Shown here one piece after another: positions 51,005-61,799 of a stretch of 64,000 nt of DNA (positions are counted from its first letter, which is position 1; every line of letters begins with the position of its first letter). Source of the DNA: Epiperipatus broadwayi (Eukaryota; Onychophora; Udeonychophora; Euonychophora; Peripatidae); assembly GCA_028023455.1 (NCBI GenBank), contig JAQFVV010001066.1, positions 1 to 64,000 on the forward strand. The letters are read 5' to 3'. A program made the position numbers and the translations under genes. The notes beneath the pieces were generated by a model. The model worked only from the letters and a program-made list of their open reading frames with translations, had not been told where the DNA came from and did not search any database.

Positions 51005-54000
51005 TCATGTATATCATGATCATCATCAAACCATTATCAATCCACTGCAGGATGAAGGTCTCTCCAAGTTTAATCCATCTTCTCCGATTTTTAGCTTTTC
51101 TTTTCCACAACACCCTGCACATTTTCTTATTTCATCCATCCATCTCACATGTGGTCTCTTTCTGGGTCTTTTACAATCTCTTGGAATCCAGTTTAAAATT
51201 TCAATTGTCCATCTATTATCATTTCTTCTAAAAATATGTCCAGCCCAACTCCATTTCAATCTTTTAATTTTTTCAATAAGGTCAGTAACACCTGTTTGTT
51301 GTCTTACCCATACATTGTGTTTTCGATCTCTTCTTGTTACTCCCAACGTACATCTCTCCATACTCCTTTAAGTGGTCTGAAGTTTCTGTATTGCTCTTCT
51401 ATTAAGTGTCCAAGTCTCAGATCCATAAGTAAGAACTGGTAAAACACATTTTTTAAAAACTATTTTTTTCAAACACATAGGCATATTTCCTTTTAGTATC
51501 AAGTTATTTCTACCAAAAGCACTCCAACCAAGTTTAATTCTATGATTAATTTCCTCCATTATGTTTCCATCAGTATTAATAATCGGACCAAGGTATTTGT
51601 AACTGTTAACTTCTTCTAATTCTTCATAATCAATCTTTATTTTCATATTTTGAGCAAATCGATTAAACATTACTTTAGTCTTTTTAACATTTATCTTTAG
51701 TCCTACTTTTCTACTTTCATCTGCTAACTCCTGCAACATTGCCTGCAGCTCTGAAGCATTATTTGCAAAAACAACTACATCATCTGCAAAATCTAAATGA
51801 CTTAAATACTCTCCATTTACTTTCATTCCTTTAATTTCCCATTTCAATCCACAAAATACTTCTTGCAGCACTGCTGTAAAAAGTTTTGGAGATATGGAGT
51901 CACCTTGTCTTACACCTTTCTCAATGTTGATTTTTCCAGTATCATTATGTAATCTAATTGTTGCTGTTGCATTTTTATAAATATTCTTTAAAATATGGCA
52001 ATATCCTGGATCTATACCTTGATGATCCAATGCTTTAATCACTGAAGAAATGGATATAGAATCGAATGCCTTCTCATAATCTACAAATCCAAAACATAAT
52101 GACAACTCATATTCATTTGTCCTTTCTATGACTTCTCTCAATACCTGGATATGATCTATTGTACTAAAACCACTTTTAAATCCAGCTTGTTCTCTTGGTT
52201 GGTGGAAATCCAAAGTTCTTTGTAGACGAGTTGTAATTATCTTGGTAAAAATTTTATATAAAACTAATAAAAGGCTGATAGGTCTGTAATTTCTAATATC
52301 TTCTTTATCACCTTTTTAAAATATTAATATTATTACTGCATTCTTCCAATCTTCCAGTACATCTTTATCATTTAGACATTTGGTATATAACTTTGCTAAA
52401 ATTGTTTCTATTTCTTCACCTGATTTTTTTAATATATCAATTAAAATTCCATCATTTCCTGGAGCCTTTCCTTTCTTCATACATTTAATTGCATGTCTCA
52501 CTTCTTCATTTAAAATTCTGGGCAATTCGGAAGATGTAATAGATATAGGAGGTACTTGTTCTTTATTACTATATAATTCTTGATAAAAATCTTCTACCAA
52601 TTTTATGATGTCATCTCTCTTTTTAGTAATAATTCCATCTTTTTTTCCTATTGCAGATATAAATTTCCTACCAATACCAAAATATTGTTTAACATTTTTG
52701 AGACTTTTATTTTCTTCTACAGCTTTCCTTGCTATTAAACAGTTATACTTTCTTATATCATTTTCAACTCTTTTCCATACCATTTTACAAAATTCAAGAT
52801 ATTCAATTCTTTTTAATACATCATTTTTGTATATCTTCATATTCCTTCTTTTCTTCATAAATTCTCTAGTCTCAGTAGAAATTTTATTAGTCAATTGCTG
52901 CTTTTTTCTACCAGCTATCTCTGTTGCAGTTTTTAAAAGTGTATCAGTTATTTTCATATTAATTTTATTCAAATCTGAATCATGTTCAAAATCTCCTAAC
53001 ACTTGAAACCTATTTGTAAGTTCTAATTTAAATTCATTAGAATGTTTCTGAAGATTAGGAATATCAACTGTAAATATTGTTTTTCTTAATAATTTTTGTC
53101 TCTCTAGTTTTACATTAACACGTAACTTACACCTTACTAATCGGTGATCACTTGCTGTGTTAAATTTATTAAGAACATTACAATCTTGAAATATGTATTT
53201 CCTGTTAGTCAAAATATAATCCAATTCTGCTGTACCTTCATTTGGATGCTTCCATGTCCATTTTCTTTTAACATTTTTCTCAAAAAATGAATTCATAATA
53301 TAAAGTTTTTCTTTTTCTGCAAACTCCACAAGTCTATGTCCTCTCTCATTTCTATTACCATAACCAAAATTACCTACAGCAATTTCATCTTTCATTTGTC
53401 TACCAATTCTAGCATTAAAGTCTCCCATAACAATTTTAAAATGGTGTTCACTCTGATCAAAAGCCTTTTGTACATCCATATAAAAATCTTCTACTACTTC
53501 ATCACTATGAGAACTTGTTGGGGCATAAACCTAAATTATCTGCATTTGGTATCTGCTATTAAGTTGTATAACTAATCTTGCAACTCTGTCCGATATACCA
53601 TCAATCTCCACAATATTGTTCTTCCACTTTTTATTTATAATGAATCCTACTCCACTTGTATTTCCAATATGTGTGCCTTTATAATAGAGTATATGTCCAC
53701 TTTTTAAATCAATTGTTCCTTCACCTTTTCTTTTAACTTCACAAAGTCCAATAATGTCCCATTTAATATAAGACAATTCTTCTAATTCTTGCAATCTTCC
53801 TTCACTTGAAAGTGATCTGCAGTTGTAAGTACCTAAATAAAAAGTCGTCATCCAATGGCAGCCTGGATCCGCAATCAGGGGATTCTTAGCACCCTCCTCC
53901 TCTGGCCACCAACCGCTGCCTTGGTTGGTGACTTTACAGCCTCCTGGGAATAAGGGCCATGCTTTATTTTTGTCTGTCATAATTGTATATATGTATTGGA

Positions 54001-54315
54001 AAAATATTTATCATTTACACAAACATTCATTCTGCCTTATCAGGCACTGAGAAGAAAGACCATGGTGTTTCTTGATCTTAAACTCAGAGGTAAAAAGCCA
54101 ATAAACTCACCACGCTGGCTAATGCATGTTGGTGAAGAGCCCATCCATGTTTGTTTACTATATAAATAATCACATAGTAATAACAACTGCAATGACAAGA
54201 ACGTATGGAGTGGACATTAGGAATTTGCACTGCTCGGTTCCTTTAAGGCCTCCAAGAGGAATCAAATGGTCTCCTTTCAGTTAATAGCAAACTCCTTTCT
54301 GCAGCCCATGTATAT
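51005..54315 (-). mobile_element. RTE-type non-LTR retrotransposon, nearly full length (copy 1)
   Basis: The unit runs on the minus strand: a 5' untranslated region of about 330 bases (53981-54315, less AT-rich, with TGGTGAAGAGCCCATCCATG on the plus strand), one long frame, and a 3' end with GATGATGATCATGAT-like triplets near 51018-51032 on the minus strand. Copies 2, 3 and 4 share the same 3' end. A single ORF, a very short 3' tail and triplet-repeat termini are RTE hallmarks. I cannot define a target-site duplication with certainty. Confidence 0.88.
51026..53980 (-). pseudogene. RTE ORF: endonuclease-reverse transcriptase, three nonsense codons
   Basis: From ATG 53980 to about 51026 the frame stays continuous for 985 codons and is broken only by TAG (53531-53533), TAA (52316-52318) and TAA (51368-51370), with no frameshift. 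The endonuclease has LGTYNCRSLSSEGRLQELEE, GLCEVKRKGEG (catalytic Glu), VMGDFNARIG and ASDHRLVRCK (catalytic Asp-His). The RT has KKGKAPGNDGILIDILKKSG, NYRPISLL, motif A GFVDYEKAFDSI, motif B KGVRQGDSISPKLFTAV, and motif C LDFADDVVVFAN with both Asp. The tail LKWSWAGHIFRRNDNRW plus VRWMDEIRK is typical of RTE proteins often labelled craniofacial development protein 2-like. Length fits the family (about 1000). Every catalytic residue I can check is kept, so it died recently or is a near-active copy. Two of the stops fit C-to-T change from Gln codons. Confidence 0.93.
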
Positions 54316-54331
54316 ATACTAGAGTATAAGT

Positions 54332-54437
54332 AATATTTGTAAGTCTGGATAAATAAATGATATTGATTTCTTTACATATATACTAGAGCATAAGTAAAGA
54401 AATCAATATCATTTATTTATCCAGACTTACAAATATT
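54332..54437. repeat. Perfect hairpin with 44-bp arms at the RTE 5' border
   Basis: Arms 54332-54375 and 54394-54437 are exact reverse complements around an 18-base loop. A near-identical direct repeat, TATATACTAGAG(T/C)ATAAGTA, precedes each arm (about 54313-54332 and 54378-54396). It starts within about 20 bases of the RTE 5' end. Confidence 0.95.
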
Positions 54438-54439
54438 TC

Positions 54440-55605
54440 TAATTCTAGAGTGCTATGTAAATCTGATATTCTAATGTGTAATCTGCAAAAACTTTTTATC
54501 TATTATGTTTAAGCCTATGGTTGTCAACAGATCAGAAATATAGATCTTAAGAGTTGTTCCTAATTGTTATATTAAGACATTAATATAGTTATGATGAGTT
54601 GCAAAATAATTAACTATAATGATTGCATCAATCCTATACTAAGATATATAAATGAATGAGTGAAATGAAATAAGAATCACCAAATAAATAAAACAACATA
54701 TATATGTAAGTAAAATAAAAGAAAATTGAGTAACAATAATAAATAAATACTTGACTAAATATTTGATAGGTAGATATACTTTAAAATCTGCTTAATTTCA
54801 AAAAAATATGTTAAAATAATTAAAAATTTCAAATAATTTTTGTGTAGATCGAAAAATTGTTTTACTGCTTCAGATTTGTAAATTTACTCTAAGATGAGAG
54901 CCATATACTAAATTGTACTACAAAATCATTTCTTATTCTAGTTATATTTTGCATATAATATATTGTTTGTGCACATATTATTTTATAAGTAAGAGCAGAG
55001 ATATTGAATCAATATTTTAAACTGTTTGTTTCTCAAATATTCATATTTTAAAGCTTTAGCATTGCAGAATAAAATATTTCATAACTATCTGAGCTTTGCC
55101 TTACATATAAAGTAATTGCAAATACATTAGCTCAGAGTAACATGACAGGCACATTATAAATATCTTATACACAGTCTTACTCTTAGAACAAATTCACCTT
55201 ATTTTTTATTTAGCAAAGTGATTTTCATAAATAAAATTTACAAAATTTTTTACCTTCTTTGCATTATGTTCTTTTATTGCATTTTTTATTAAGTCTGGAA
55301 ATCATTCTTTAGGGTCCACCATAATCAGTAAATGATATATCAATATTATCAGTCAGCAACTTGAACTGCATTGCTTTAATTGAAATGTCCTATTTAATAG
55401 AAATGATGTTTGGATGTTTGTAGATTGATCATCCGAAAGAGTACATTTGAAACTTCAATTATCTCTGCAGTTCCATAGAAAAGTAGTTAATGAAGAGAAA
55501 TTATGCCTTTCTCCAATTTTTTAACCAATCATGGAGTTTGTAATTAGTCTAATGTTACAAAATATTTAAAAATTTTCTTTAAATTTATTAAACATAAGCA
55601 GATTA
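54440..55605. other. Unassigned AT-rich DNA
   Basis: No coding frame, RNA or repeat recognised. Confidence 0.4.
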
Positions 55606-55610
55606 TATAA

Positions 55611-55846
55611 TAGTAACATGAAAGGCTAAAACCTTTGACTGATGCACCTTAAAAATGCTTACATGACAGCCAATCAGATGTAATAATGACTGCATGAGAA
55701 ACTCTCAATTCAAGAACACAAGCCAGAAATACAGCTTTTTTTCTTGAATTGAAAGTTCCTTGTGCAGTCATTATTACATCTGATTGGCTGTCACGTAAGC
55801 ATTTTTAAGGTGCATCAGTCAAAGGTTTAAGCCTTTCACGTTATTA
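55611..55846. repeat. Fold-back MITE-like element with ~100-bp arms
   Basis: Arms of about 100 bases (55611-55715 and 55743-55846) pair with few mismatches: CCTTTGACTGATGCACCTTA, AAAATGCTTAC(A/G)TGACAGCC and AATCAGATGTAATAATGACT are inverted in the right arm. The ends read TAACATGAAAGGCT and AGCCTTTCACGTTA. The centre is about 27 bases. No coding capacity and no certain target-site duplication, so the superfamily is open. Confidence 0.9.
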
Positions 55847-55849
55847 ACA

Positions 55850-57960
55850 AAAAATTTTTCTAAATGAAAAAAAAAATTAACTTTTTTTTACTTTTTCTTT
55901 GTATTTCTAAATTGGAAAAAATATATTTCATATTCTATTTTGTTTTATAATCAATTATGGTAGATTACAATTAATACCTTTTTATCAGTTGTCGTTTTAT
56001 TTTTAATTTTTTGTTTTAAAATCAAAAATGAAAATGGCTTATTCATTTTTTTTTTTTAAATAATAAATTTATTATTTGTAGAAGCATTTTTTTCATAAGT
56101 GACAATATGTAATAGCAGATGTCTGTGCATGTTTATATTGACTAAATATAATATATATATTTCATTCATTCTACAATCATTCTAATTTACAATTGAAGCA
56201 AATGATGTGATTTAATATTTTTATAATTATTATACCCTTGAAAGTGTGGAATTATCCATTTGTATTCTTATACTTGCAATAAGTTTTAGTGAATTGAATA
56301 CCCAAAGGAAACTAATGGAGTAAACTGGTTAGTGATTTTGTTTTTTATTGTCTTTTTTTGATTGCTTATCTTCATCAATTTTCATATTGAGACTGACAAT
56401 TTCAATATATATATATTAATATGGATCCTTCTACATTACCATGATCAGGTGACACTTGATCATAACTGTAAATGGCTTATTAACACAATCATACACTATG
56501 ATGAACATACTAAAGGACATTATCAGCATAAACCCTATTGCTGATAATGTTAACTCTGTGCAGTAATATTTCCTGCTCATCATATGGATATAAACTATGC
56601 TATCTAAGGTGACTAGAATATTTATTAGTTCTGGCCGATTATATTGTTAAAGAGCCAGAATAGCTACCACTAACAATTTAGGTTTAAACTTATATCCTTT
56701 GAAGAGATTCTGATAGCTCCAGATCATAGTTTTAGAGCTCATGAAACTCACTGGTAATGTTGCACTACTTAATTAATGATAAAATGCATAAATAAAAATG
56801 AATATGGTAATAACAACTTTATTCTAGTTGTAACATGCAAATGGTCTTTATATCTTCTAAACAATTGCTATTGCCCACTTTGACAAGGCATATGCATCAT
56901 TAAATATCCATAATATTTCATTATCCTTTTTTCAAATTAATTAAATATGCATATCATATATATAATAGGGAGTGCACCAATAGCTGTAACAAGCTTTCAT
57001 CGATAAGTGCCACAAGAGAATGCATTTAAAAATCTCTATCTAGAATAATCCCTATCATCAGACTGGTTTCAAGCTTTTGGAACACCTCAATGAGATGCTG
57101 GAACATTCAGACACTAGATCTGAAAATACCAACTCAAAGGTAGCACTTATATAATATATGACAACATTATATTGAGATAGTCAATATTATTGAAGTAAAT
57201 AAGTGATTATTAAAAAAATACTAGAAACCAAAAATTACTAATAAATTCATTCCAATAGTTCATTAATCTTTTTAGTGAGATCAACTTAGCAAATCCCAAT
57301 TCTAACACGGTTATAAATAATAAAATATAAGGACACAACATTAGTCCTCAACAGCAGGAATGATTATGGAACAGATGTAAGTATATGAATATATACACAC
57401 AAATAATTTTATACATTTGTTTATAATAGTAATTTTAAATATTTATTTATAGTAATAATAAAATATATGATTAACTAACAAAGTTATTATGAAAAAAAAA
57501 ATAACAATTATAAATCTGGTTAATTAATTATTATTTTTAAATTTAATAATAATAAAAAAAATTATGCATAAAATAATATTTTATAGCATTCCTAACAATG
57601 TGATCAAGTTAGATTCAATTTTATTTTTTTTATAAGAAATTTAAAATATTTTATTTATTCGATAACCATTAACAATATGGCAGGGGTGTTAGAATGTCTT
57701 TTCTTTTTCGTCATTGGTTGCATTTATAAGGGACTGGAAGATAATTAAAACTTTTCATAGATCCCTCACTTTTTCAGCTAGTTACAAATATTTAAACTTC
57801 AGTATAAACAACGAATAATTGGAAATTTGGATATGATTTCTATTTATTAACTGGTAATTTGAGTATTCATTTATAGATAATTAAACCTTAAGAATAAAAA
57901 AAGCCATCATATATAAAAAAAATAAGCACTATAAAAAAACTCAATATTAAATATTTAGAC
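55850..57960. other. Unassigned DNA with a possible decayed coding stretch
   Basis: 56400-57140 is less AT-rich than its flanks and contains short readable pieces on plus (for example HYDEHTKGHYQHKPYC before a TAA at 56545, and AIAHFDKAYASL near 56865), which could be an old retroelement. No domain order can be established, so I leave it unassigned. Confidence 0.35.
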
Positions 57961-57973
57961 TATTTTATTTATT

Positions 57974-58015
57974 ACGACTGCTAGTAGCTGGTTCAGCACG
58001 AAATGCATCTTGGGA
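57974..58015 (+). ncRNA. Hammerhead ribozyme relic (copy 3)
   Basis: AGCTGGTTCAGCACGAAAUGC at 57986-58006 and TTGG at 58010-58013 align with the other hammerheads (stem II 3' strand, GAAA at 58000-58003, minimal stem III AU-GC-AU, cleavage triplet AUC, stem I start). The first core box is CUGCUAG instead of CUGAUGA and the upstream stem I strand is lost, so it should be inactive. No fold-back partner is visible here. Confidence 0.55.
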
Positions 58016-58642
58016 GTCATTTGTCTTTTATTGTATCTTTATTTATATGAATTTAAAAAGAATGGGGAAGTATGGAGGTGTTTATTATTTCTATTGTTTC
58101 TTAATGTTTTAATGATTTATAAATGAATCCTGCAGTTGGTTTAATAATAATAAAAAGAATAATACAAATATAAAAATTTATAAATGTATTAAATTTTAAT
58201 TCTATACATGCATATTTTAATTATATTAAAGAATCACCGAATTTAAGTTTGCTTTTAAATAAAATAAAATATATATGATGTTAAAAGTGGGGTAGACATA
58301 TTTCTATTATCAAAAATTTTAAGAAAACTTACCATATTATAGCTGATATCATAATATAAAGATGATATCAATTAATAATTTTAAGAGATTTAATCTAATT
58401 AAAATAATTCTTTACATATTTGATCTTTATAATTTATTTGCATTTATTGCCTAAAAAATACAGTTACCAGGGAGAATAATTTAGTTTACAATGAACTAAA
58501 GATATATTTGAGACATATATATTATAAAGCTTATAACATTATTTCAGCTCAAATATCATGTTTACAATAACACATCATACACAAGACATAACTTAAGTGA
58601 TGAATGATTAAAGTATGAGACAATATATACATCTTAGTGTTT

Positions 58643-59041
58643 TCCTGAAGGTTTGTGATGATGGTGTTCTAGTTGTATTTTTATATTGGACTATTTCCAT
58701 CATCTAGTATGTATGCTGAATGTCTTTAGAAAAGTTTAATTTTATTTAAATATTCCAAATACATTCAACTGTTAATAATATCACAACAAACAGGTTAGTA
58801 TATGCACCAACTGTTAGTAATATCACAGCAACAAATTAAGTTGGTCCATATATTAACTTGTTGCTGTGATATTACTAACAGTGGGTACATATACTAATTT
58901 GTTTGCTGTGATATTACTAACAGTTGAATATATTAGGAATATTTAAATAAAATTAAACTTTTCTAAAGACATTCAACACACATATTAGATGATGGAAATG
59001 TCCAATATAAAAATACAAATATACACATCTATATCCTGAAG
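58643..59041. repeat. Fold-back element with 8-bp flanking repeat (hAT-like MITE candidate)
   Basis: TCCTGAAG occurs at 58643-58650 and 59034-59041 and may be an 8-bp target-site duplication. Between them, arms of about 185 bases pair closely (TTTTTATATTGGAC, AAAAGTTTAATTTTATTTAA, TGTTAGTAATATCACAGCAA). Each arm holds two direct copies of CTGTTA(A/G)TAATATCACA. An 8-bp duplication fits hAT-type transposons, but the extreme ends match poorly. Confidence 0.75.
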
Positions 59042-59044
59042 TGA

Positions 59045-59955
59045 ATCCATTGTGTAAGTTTAGGGTTATGATATATTACCCATTCACATCAATTAATTTA
59101 ACATAAAAAAGTATTTCATTTATTAATTTTTGGTGAAGGTAATAGAAAACATGTATTAGCTAAATTATATATATATTCTCCTTAATTGAATATAAAACAT
59201 AATCAATTTAATAGACAACTATATATTTAAATCATAAATCTATTTTTATCTAATCGGTTTTTGTTCAAAATTAAACCTTGTCAAAATGTTACAATAATTC
59301 AAAACTGTCATGTGATTTACATATTATCTTAGCCAATCTTCTATTAGCCAATCCCAACACTAAAAAATGGGTTCATACTTTCCAATTTTTATTTAACACC
59401 CATTTGCCTTCCAACTTTATATATACTAAGTATTGCATTATTTATCAATGTATTTATTACATTCTACATTATATTTCTTACATTTATGTAAATAAATTCA
59501 TTGTTTTCTTTATTACTTGTTCTCATTTCAATTTACATTTTTCAATTCATCTATAGTTTATAAAACATAAGTAATAATTATTAAGATCAAAGATTTTGTA
59601 GTACATTATGAATTTCAATTTTGCTAAAACATTAATTAAAATCCCATCTTAGGACTTATATTTTTAATGTATTGACCATCATAAGCTTATATGTAATGGA
59701 AGAGTCTAACAAGGGGCATACTACTTAGTTTTTCTGATTCACATGATGTTCAGGAGTTAAACATATTTGTAAGTTTGGATAAAGAAGAAGTAAATGATTT
59801 TTAATTCCTCTTTCTTATATTTCATATTTAATAAGTGTTGTTTTATAGATTTATGATTTACCATGTTCCATAATATATATATATTGTGCTATAAGTTAGC
59901 TACATGAAACTGATTTTTTACAAAGTATATTTAGTTTGTTTTTGATTGTTATGAT
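59045..59955. other. Unassigned AT-rich DNA
   Basis: No supported feature; the open frame 59278-59556 is compositionally ordinary AT-rich noise. Confidence 0.4.
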
Positions 59956-59957
59956 AT

Positions 59958-60108
59958 ATATATCATCATCATCATCATCAACAACCATTATCAATCCACT
60001 GCAGGATGAAGGTCTCTCCAAGTTCAATCCATCTTTTCCTATCTTTAGCTTCTCTTCTCCACATCACCCCTGCACACTGTCTTTTAAAATCTCTTGGAAT
60101 CCAGTTTA
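59958..60108 (-). repeat. RTE 3'-end fragment (copy 4) with triplet tail
   Basis: Matches 51020-51210 (CATTATCAATCCACTGCAGG, GATGAAGGTCTCTCCAAGTT, ATCTCTTGGAATCCAGTTTA) but lacks about 45 internal bases. On the minus strand it ends in five TGA triplets (59961-59977 on plus: ATCATCATCATCATC), followed by TA repeats. Its identity to copy 1 is high, so it is young. Confidence 0.92.
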
Positions 60109-60139
60109 AATATATATATATATACTAGTCATGACATCA

Positions 60140-60310
60140 ATTTTAATAAAACACATATTCTGGCAAAAATTGAACAATATGACCAGAGATTGCTAAGGGA
60201 AGCTATAGAGATTTTTTGAAAGACCTAAGAGTATAAATGAAAAGTGTGAATTAAAGAAAATTAACAATAATTGGAAAATGTATTGGAAGATAAAATATTT
60301 TTTAAAAATT
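60140..60310 (+). pseudogene. Penelope-like element C-terminal scrap
   Basis: Plus-strand reading gives ILAKIEQYDQRLLREAIEIF, then, after a one-base shift, SINEKCELKKINNNWKMYW. The R..REAIEI segment, then Asn and a terminal W, match the conserved C-terminal tail of the PLE GIY-YIG domain. The endonuclease core is absent. It is opposite in strand to the larger PLE piece at 60.7-61.6 kb. Confidence 0.5.
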
Positions 60311-60720
60311 TCACAACCAATAGAATTTGAGAATGAGGAAAAAATAAAAAAAAAAAGATTTTAAATCTCACCACACAAATTCGTACAATTTGAAAAAAAA
60401 AAGAAACTGCGAGGAAAGTACTTGTAATTGTAGTGAAACTTTAGCTATTTAGCTATTAAATTTTATTAGATGGAAGCTTCTGAAAATTCCATGAGAATAT
60501 ATAATAATATAAATAAACAACTGAAATAAAACTACAAAAATTTTAAAAATGCTTATATAAAATTGAAGATTACTATCCTTTGCTATAGCCAGATTCAACA
60601 TATTCAGCCATCTTAAGTAGCAATACATTAATATTTAAATCTTATTAAACTCTCACACCTACGTTCCATAAATTCTGAATACTAACCCAATTACACTGTT
60701 TATTCAATACATTATCTGTA
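60311..60720. other. Unassigned AT-rich DNA
   Basis: A-rich tracts (60345-60358, 60392-60402) and no readable frame. It separates the plus-strand PLE scrap from the minus-strand PLE remnant, and may include the 3' end of the latter. Confidence 0.4.
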
Positions 60721-60725
60721 CTTTT

Positions 60726-61590
60726 TTATAAAATATGACTTTTTAATTTTTTTTTCTTCAAATCATTTTCCATATGCAAAATAAAACCACTATCAAAGCA
60801 GAATTCTCCATTACAAATCACTGCATGTTCTGCAAAAACAGACTTATACCTATCTGCAGAATAATGCAACTTATTATATAATAATTCATGCTCCCTAATT
60901 CTCTTTTTCAATGCGCATTTGGTCTCCCCAATGAAACTATATCCACAATGACATACCACTTTATATATAATATTACATTTGTTGCTTTTATCAATACAAT
61001 CTTTACCATTAGTAACCAATCTTCCAGTATTTATACCCACTTTAAATGTAACATTAAAACCAACAGATACCAATGATGTAATCTTATTACAAACAATATT
61101 ATTTACATAAGGCAATGCTATCCATGTTTTCTTTTCCATATTATCTCTTCTCCATCTATTTCTAAACCTATATAGTGCACATAAAATATTTTTTCTACTA
61201 TATCCAACACCCCAATAAATCATTAACATATTTTCAATATTAACCATTTTATCACTCTCAAATTTACACAAACATCATTTTAAAAAAAAAATGTTCTAAA
61301 TCCAGCCAATTTATAGGTAAGTGGAACATTTGAATTTGGATGCACAACACCATTTTATTATTAATTTTATTAACTTCTTTCCATAAAATCAGATCAAGAT
61401 ATTTTATACTCTTATCACTGTCTTCAGAAGTAATTGTCCACATTAATCCGTCAATATCATTTAATTTAATAAACAGACTTTGCACTATCACATTTGATCC
61501 TACAATAAGTATATCATCCACATACCTAAAATAATTTTTAACACCCATCCAAAATATTATTGTAATATCATCTCTTCATAATATGACAAA
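60726..61590 (-). pseudogene. Penelope-like element: RT C-terminal part and GIY-YIG endonuclease, one frameshift
   Basis: On the minus strand, 61548-61264 encodes NYFRYVDDILIVGSN (RT motif C with both Asp), then SIKYLDLILWKEVNK, a typical segment after motif C. The frame then shifts in a run of ten T/A at about 61275-61284 and continues at 61271-60726 with the linker SRKNILCALYRFRNRWRRDN and the endonuclease: NIIYKVVCHCGYSFIGETKC (GIY-YIG with the PLE Cys pair), ALKKRIREHELLY (catalytic Arg), FAEHAVICNGEFCF, and LHMENDLKKKKLKSHIL. RT motifs A and B are absent (5' truncation near 61590). The single shift in a homopolymer may be a sequencing error. It differs strongly from the 20.5-kb PLE, so it is another family. 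Confidence 0.87.
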
Positions 61591-61709
61591 AAGTGTTAAA
61601 AATTTACTAATGTATCTGAATGAATTATTTATTCATTAAATGCTTTATCTTAATACATATCAATATCATTTAAAAACATACATATGATTTTATTGCTCCA
61701 GAGTTCAAA

Positions 61710-61790
61710 AGAAGGAGTGCCAGAATTGATCCTGTGACTTCACAATCCTATGTTGGATGCTCCCATCAACTGAGAAAAACCATGCAGAAA
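61710..61790 (-). repeat. tRNA-derived SINE head (degenerate)
   Basis: On the minus strand CTCAGTTGATGGGAGC (plus 61759-61774) resembles a Pol III A box in a D-arm, and GGATCAATTC (plus 61723-61732) a B box, about 40 bases apart, as in tRNA genes. The acceptor stem does not pair well, so it is a SINE head or tRNA pseudogene rather than a working tRNA. The tail is AT-rich with no clear repeat. Confidence 0.6.
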
Positions 61791-61799
61791 GTATTCATT

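Noticed and set aside
51368-53533. Stops at Gln-like positions (also the TAA in RT motif B at 35.8 kb) as a sign of an altered genetic code
   Set aside because: One RTE stop lies where Lys is expected, other elements show mixed stops and frameshifts, and animal nuclear codes are standard. C-to-T decay explains the pattern.
52380-53575. Plus-strand frames over the RTE element
   Set aside because: They are antisense shadows of the RTE protein.
61710-61790. Functional tRNA gene
   Set aside because: A and B boxes are recognisable but the acceptor arms do not pair, so a SINE head or pseudogene is more likely.
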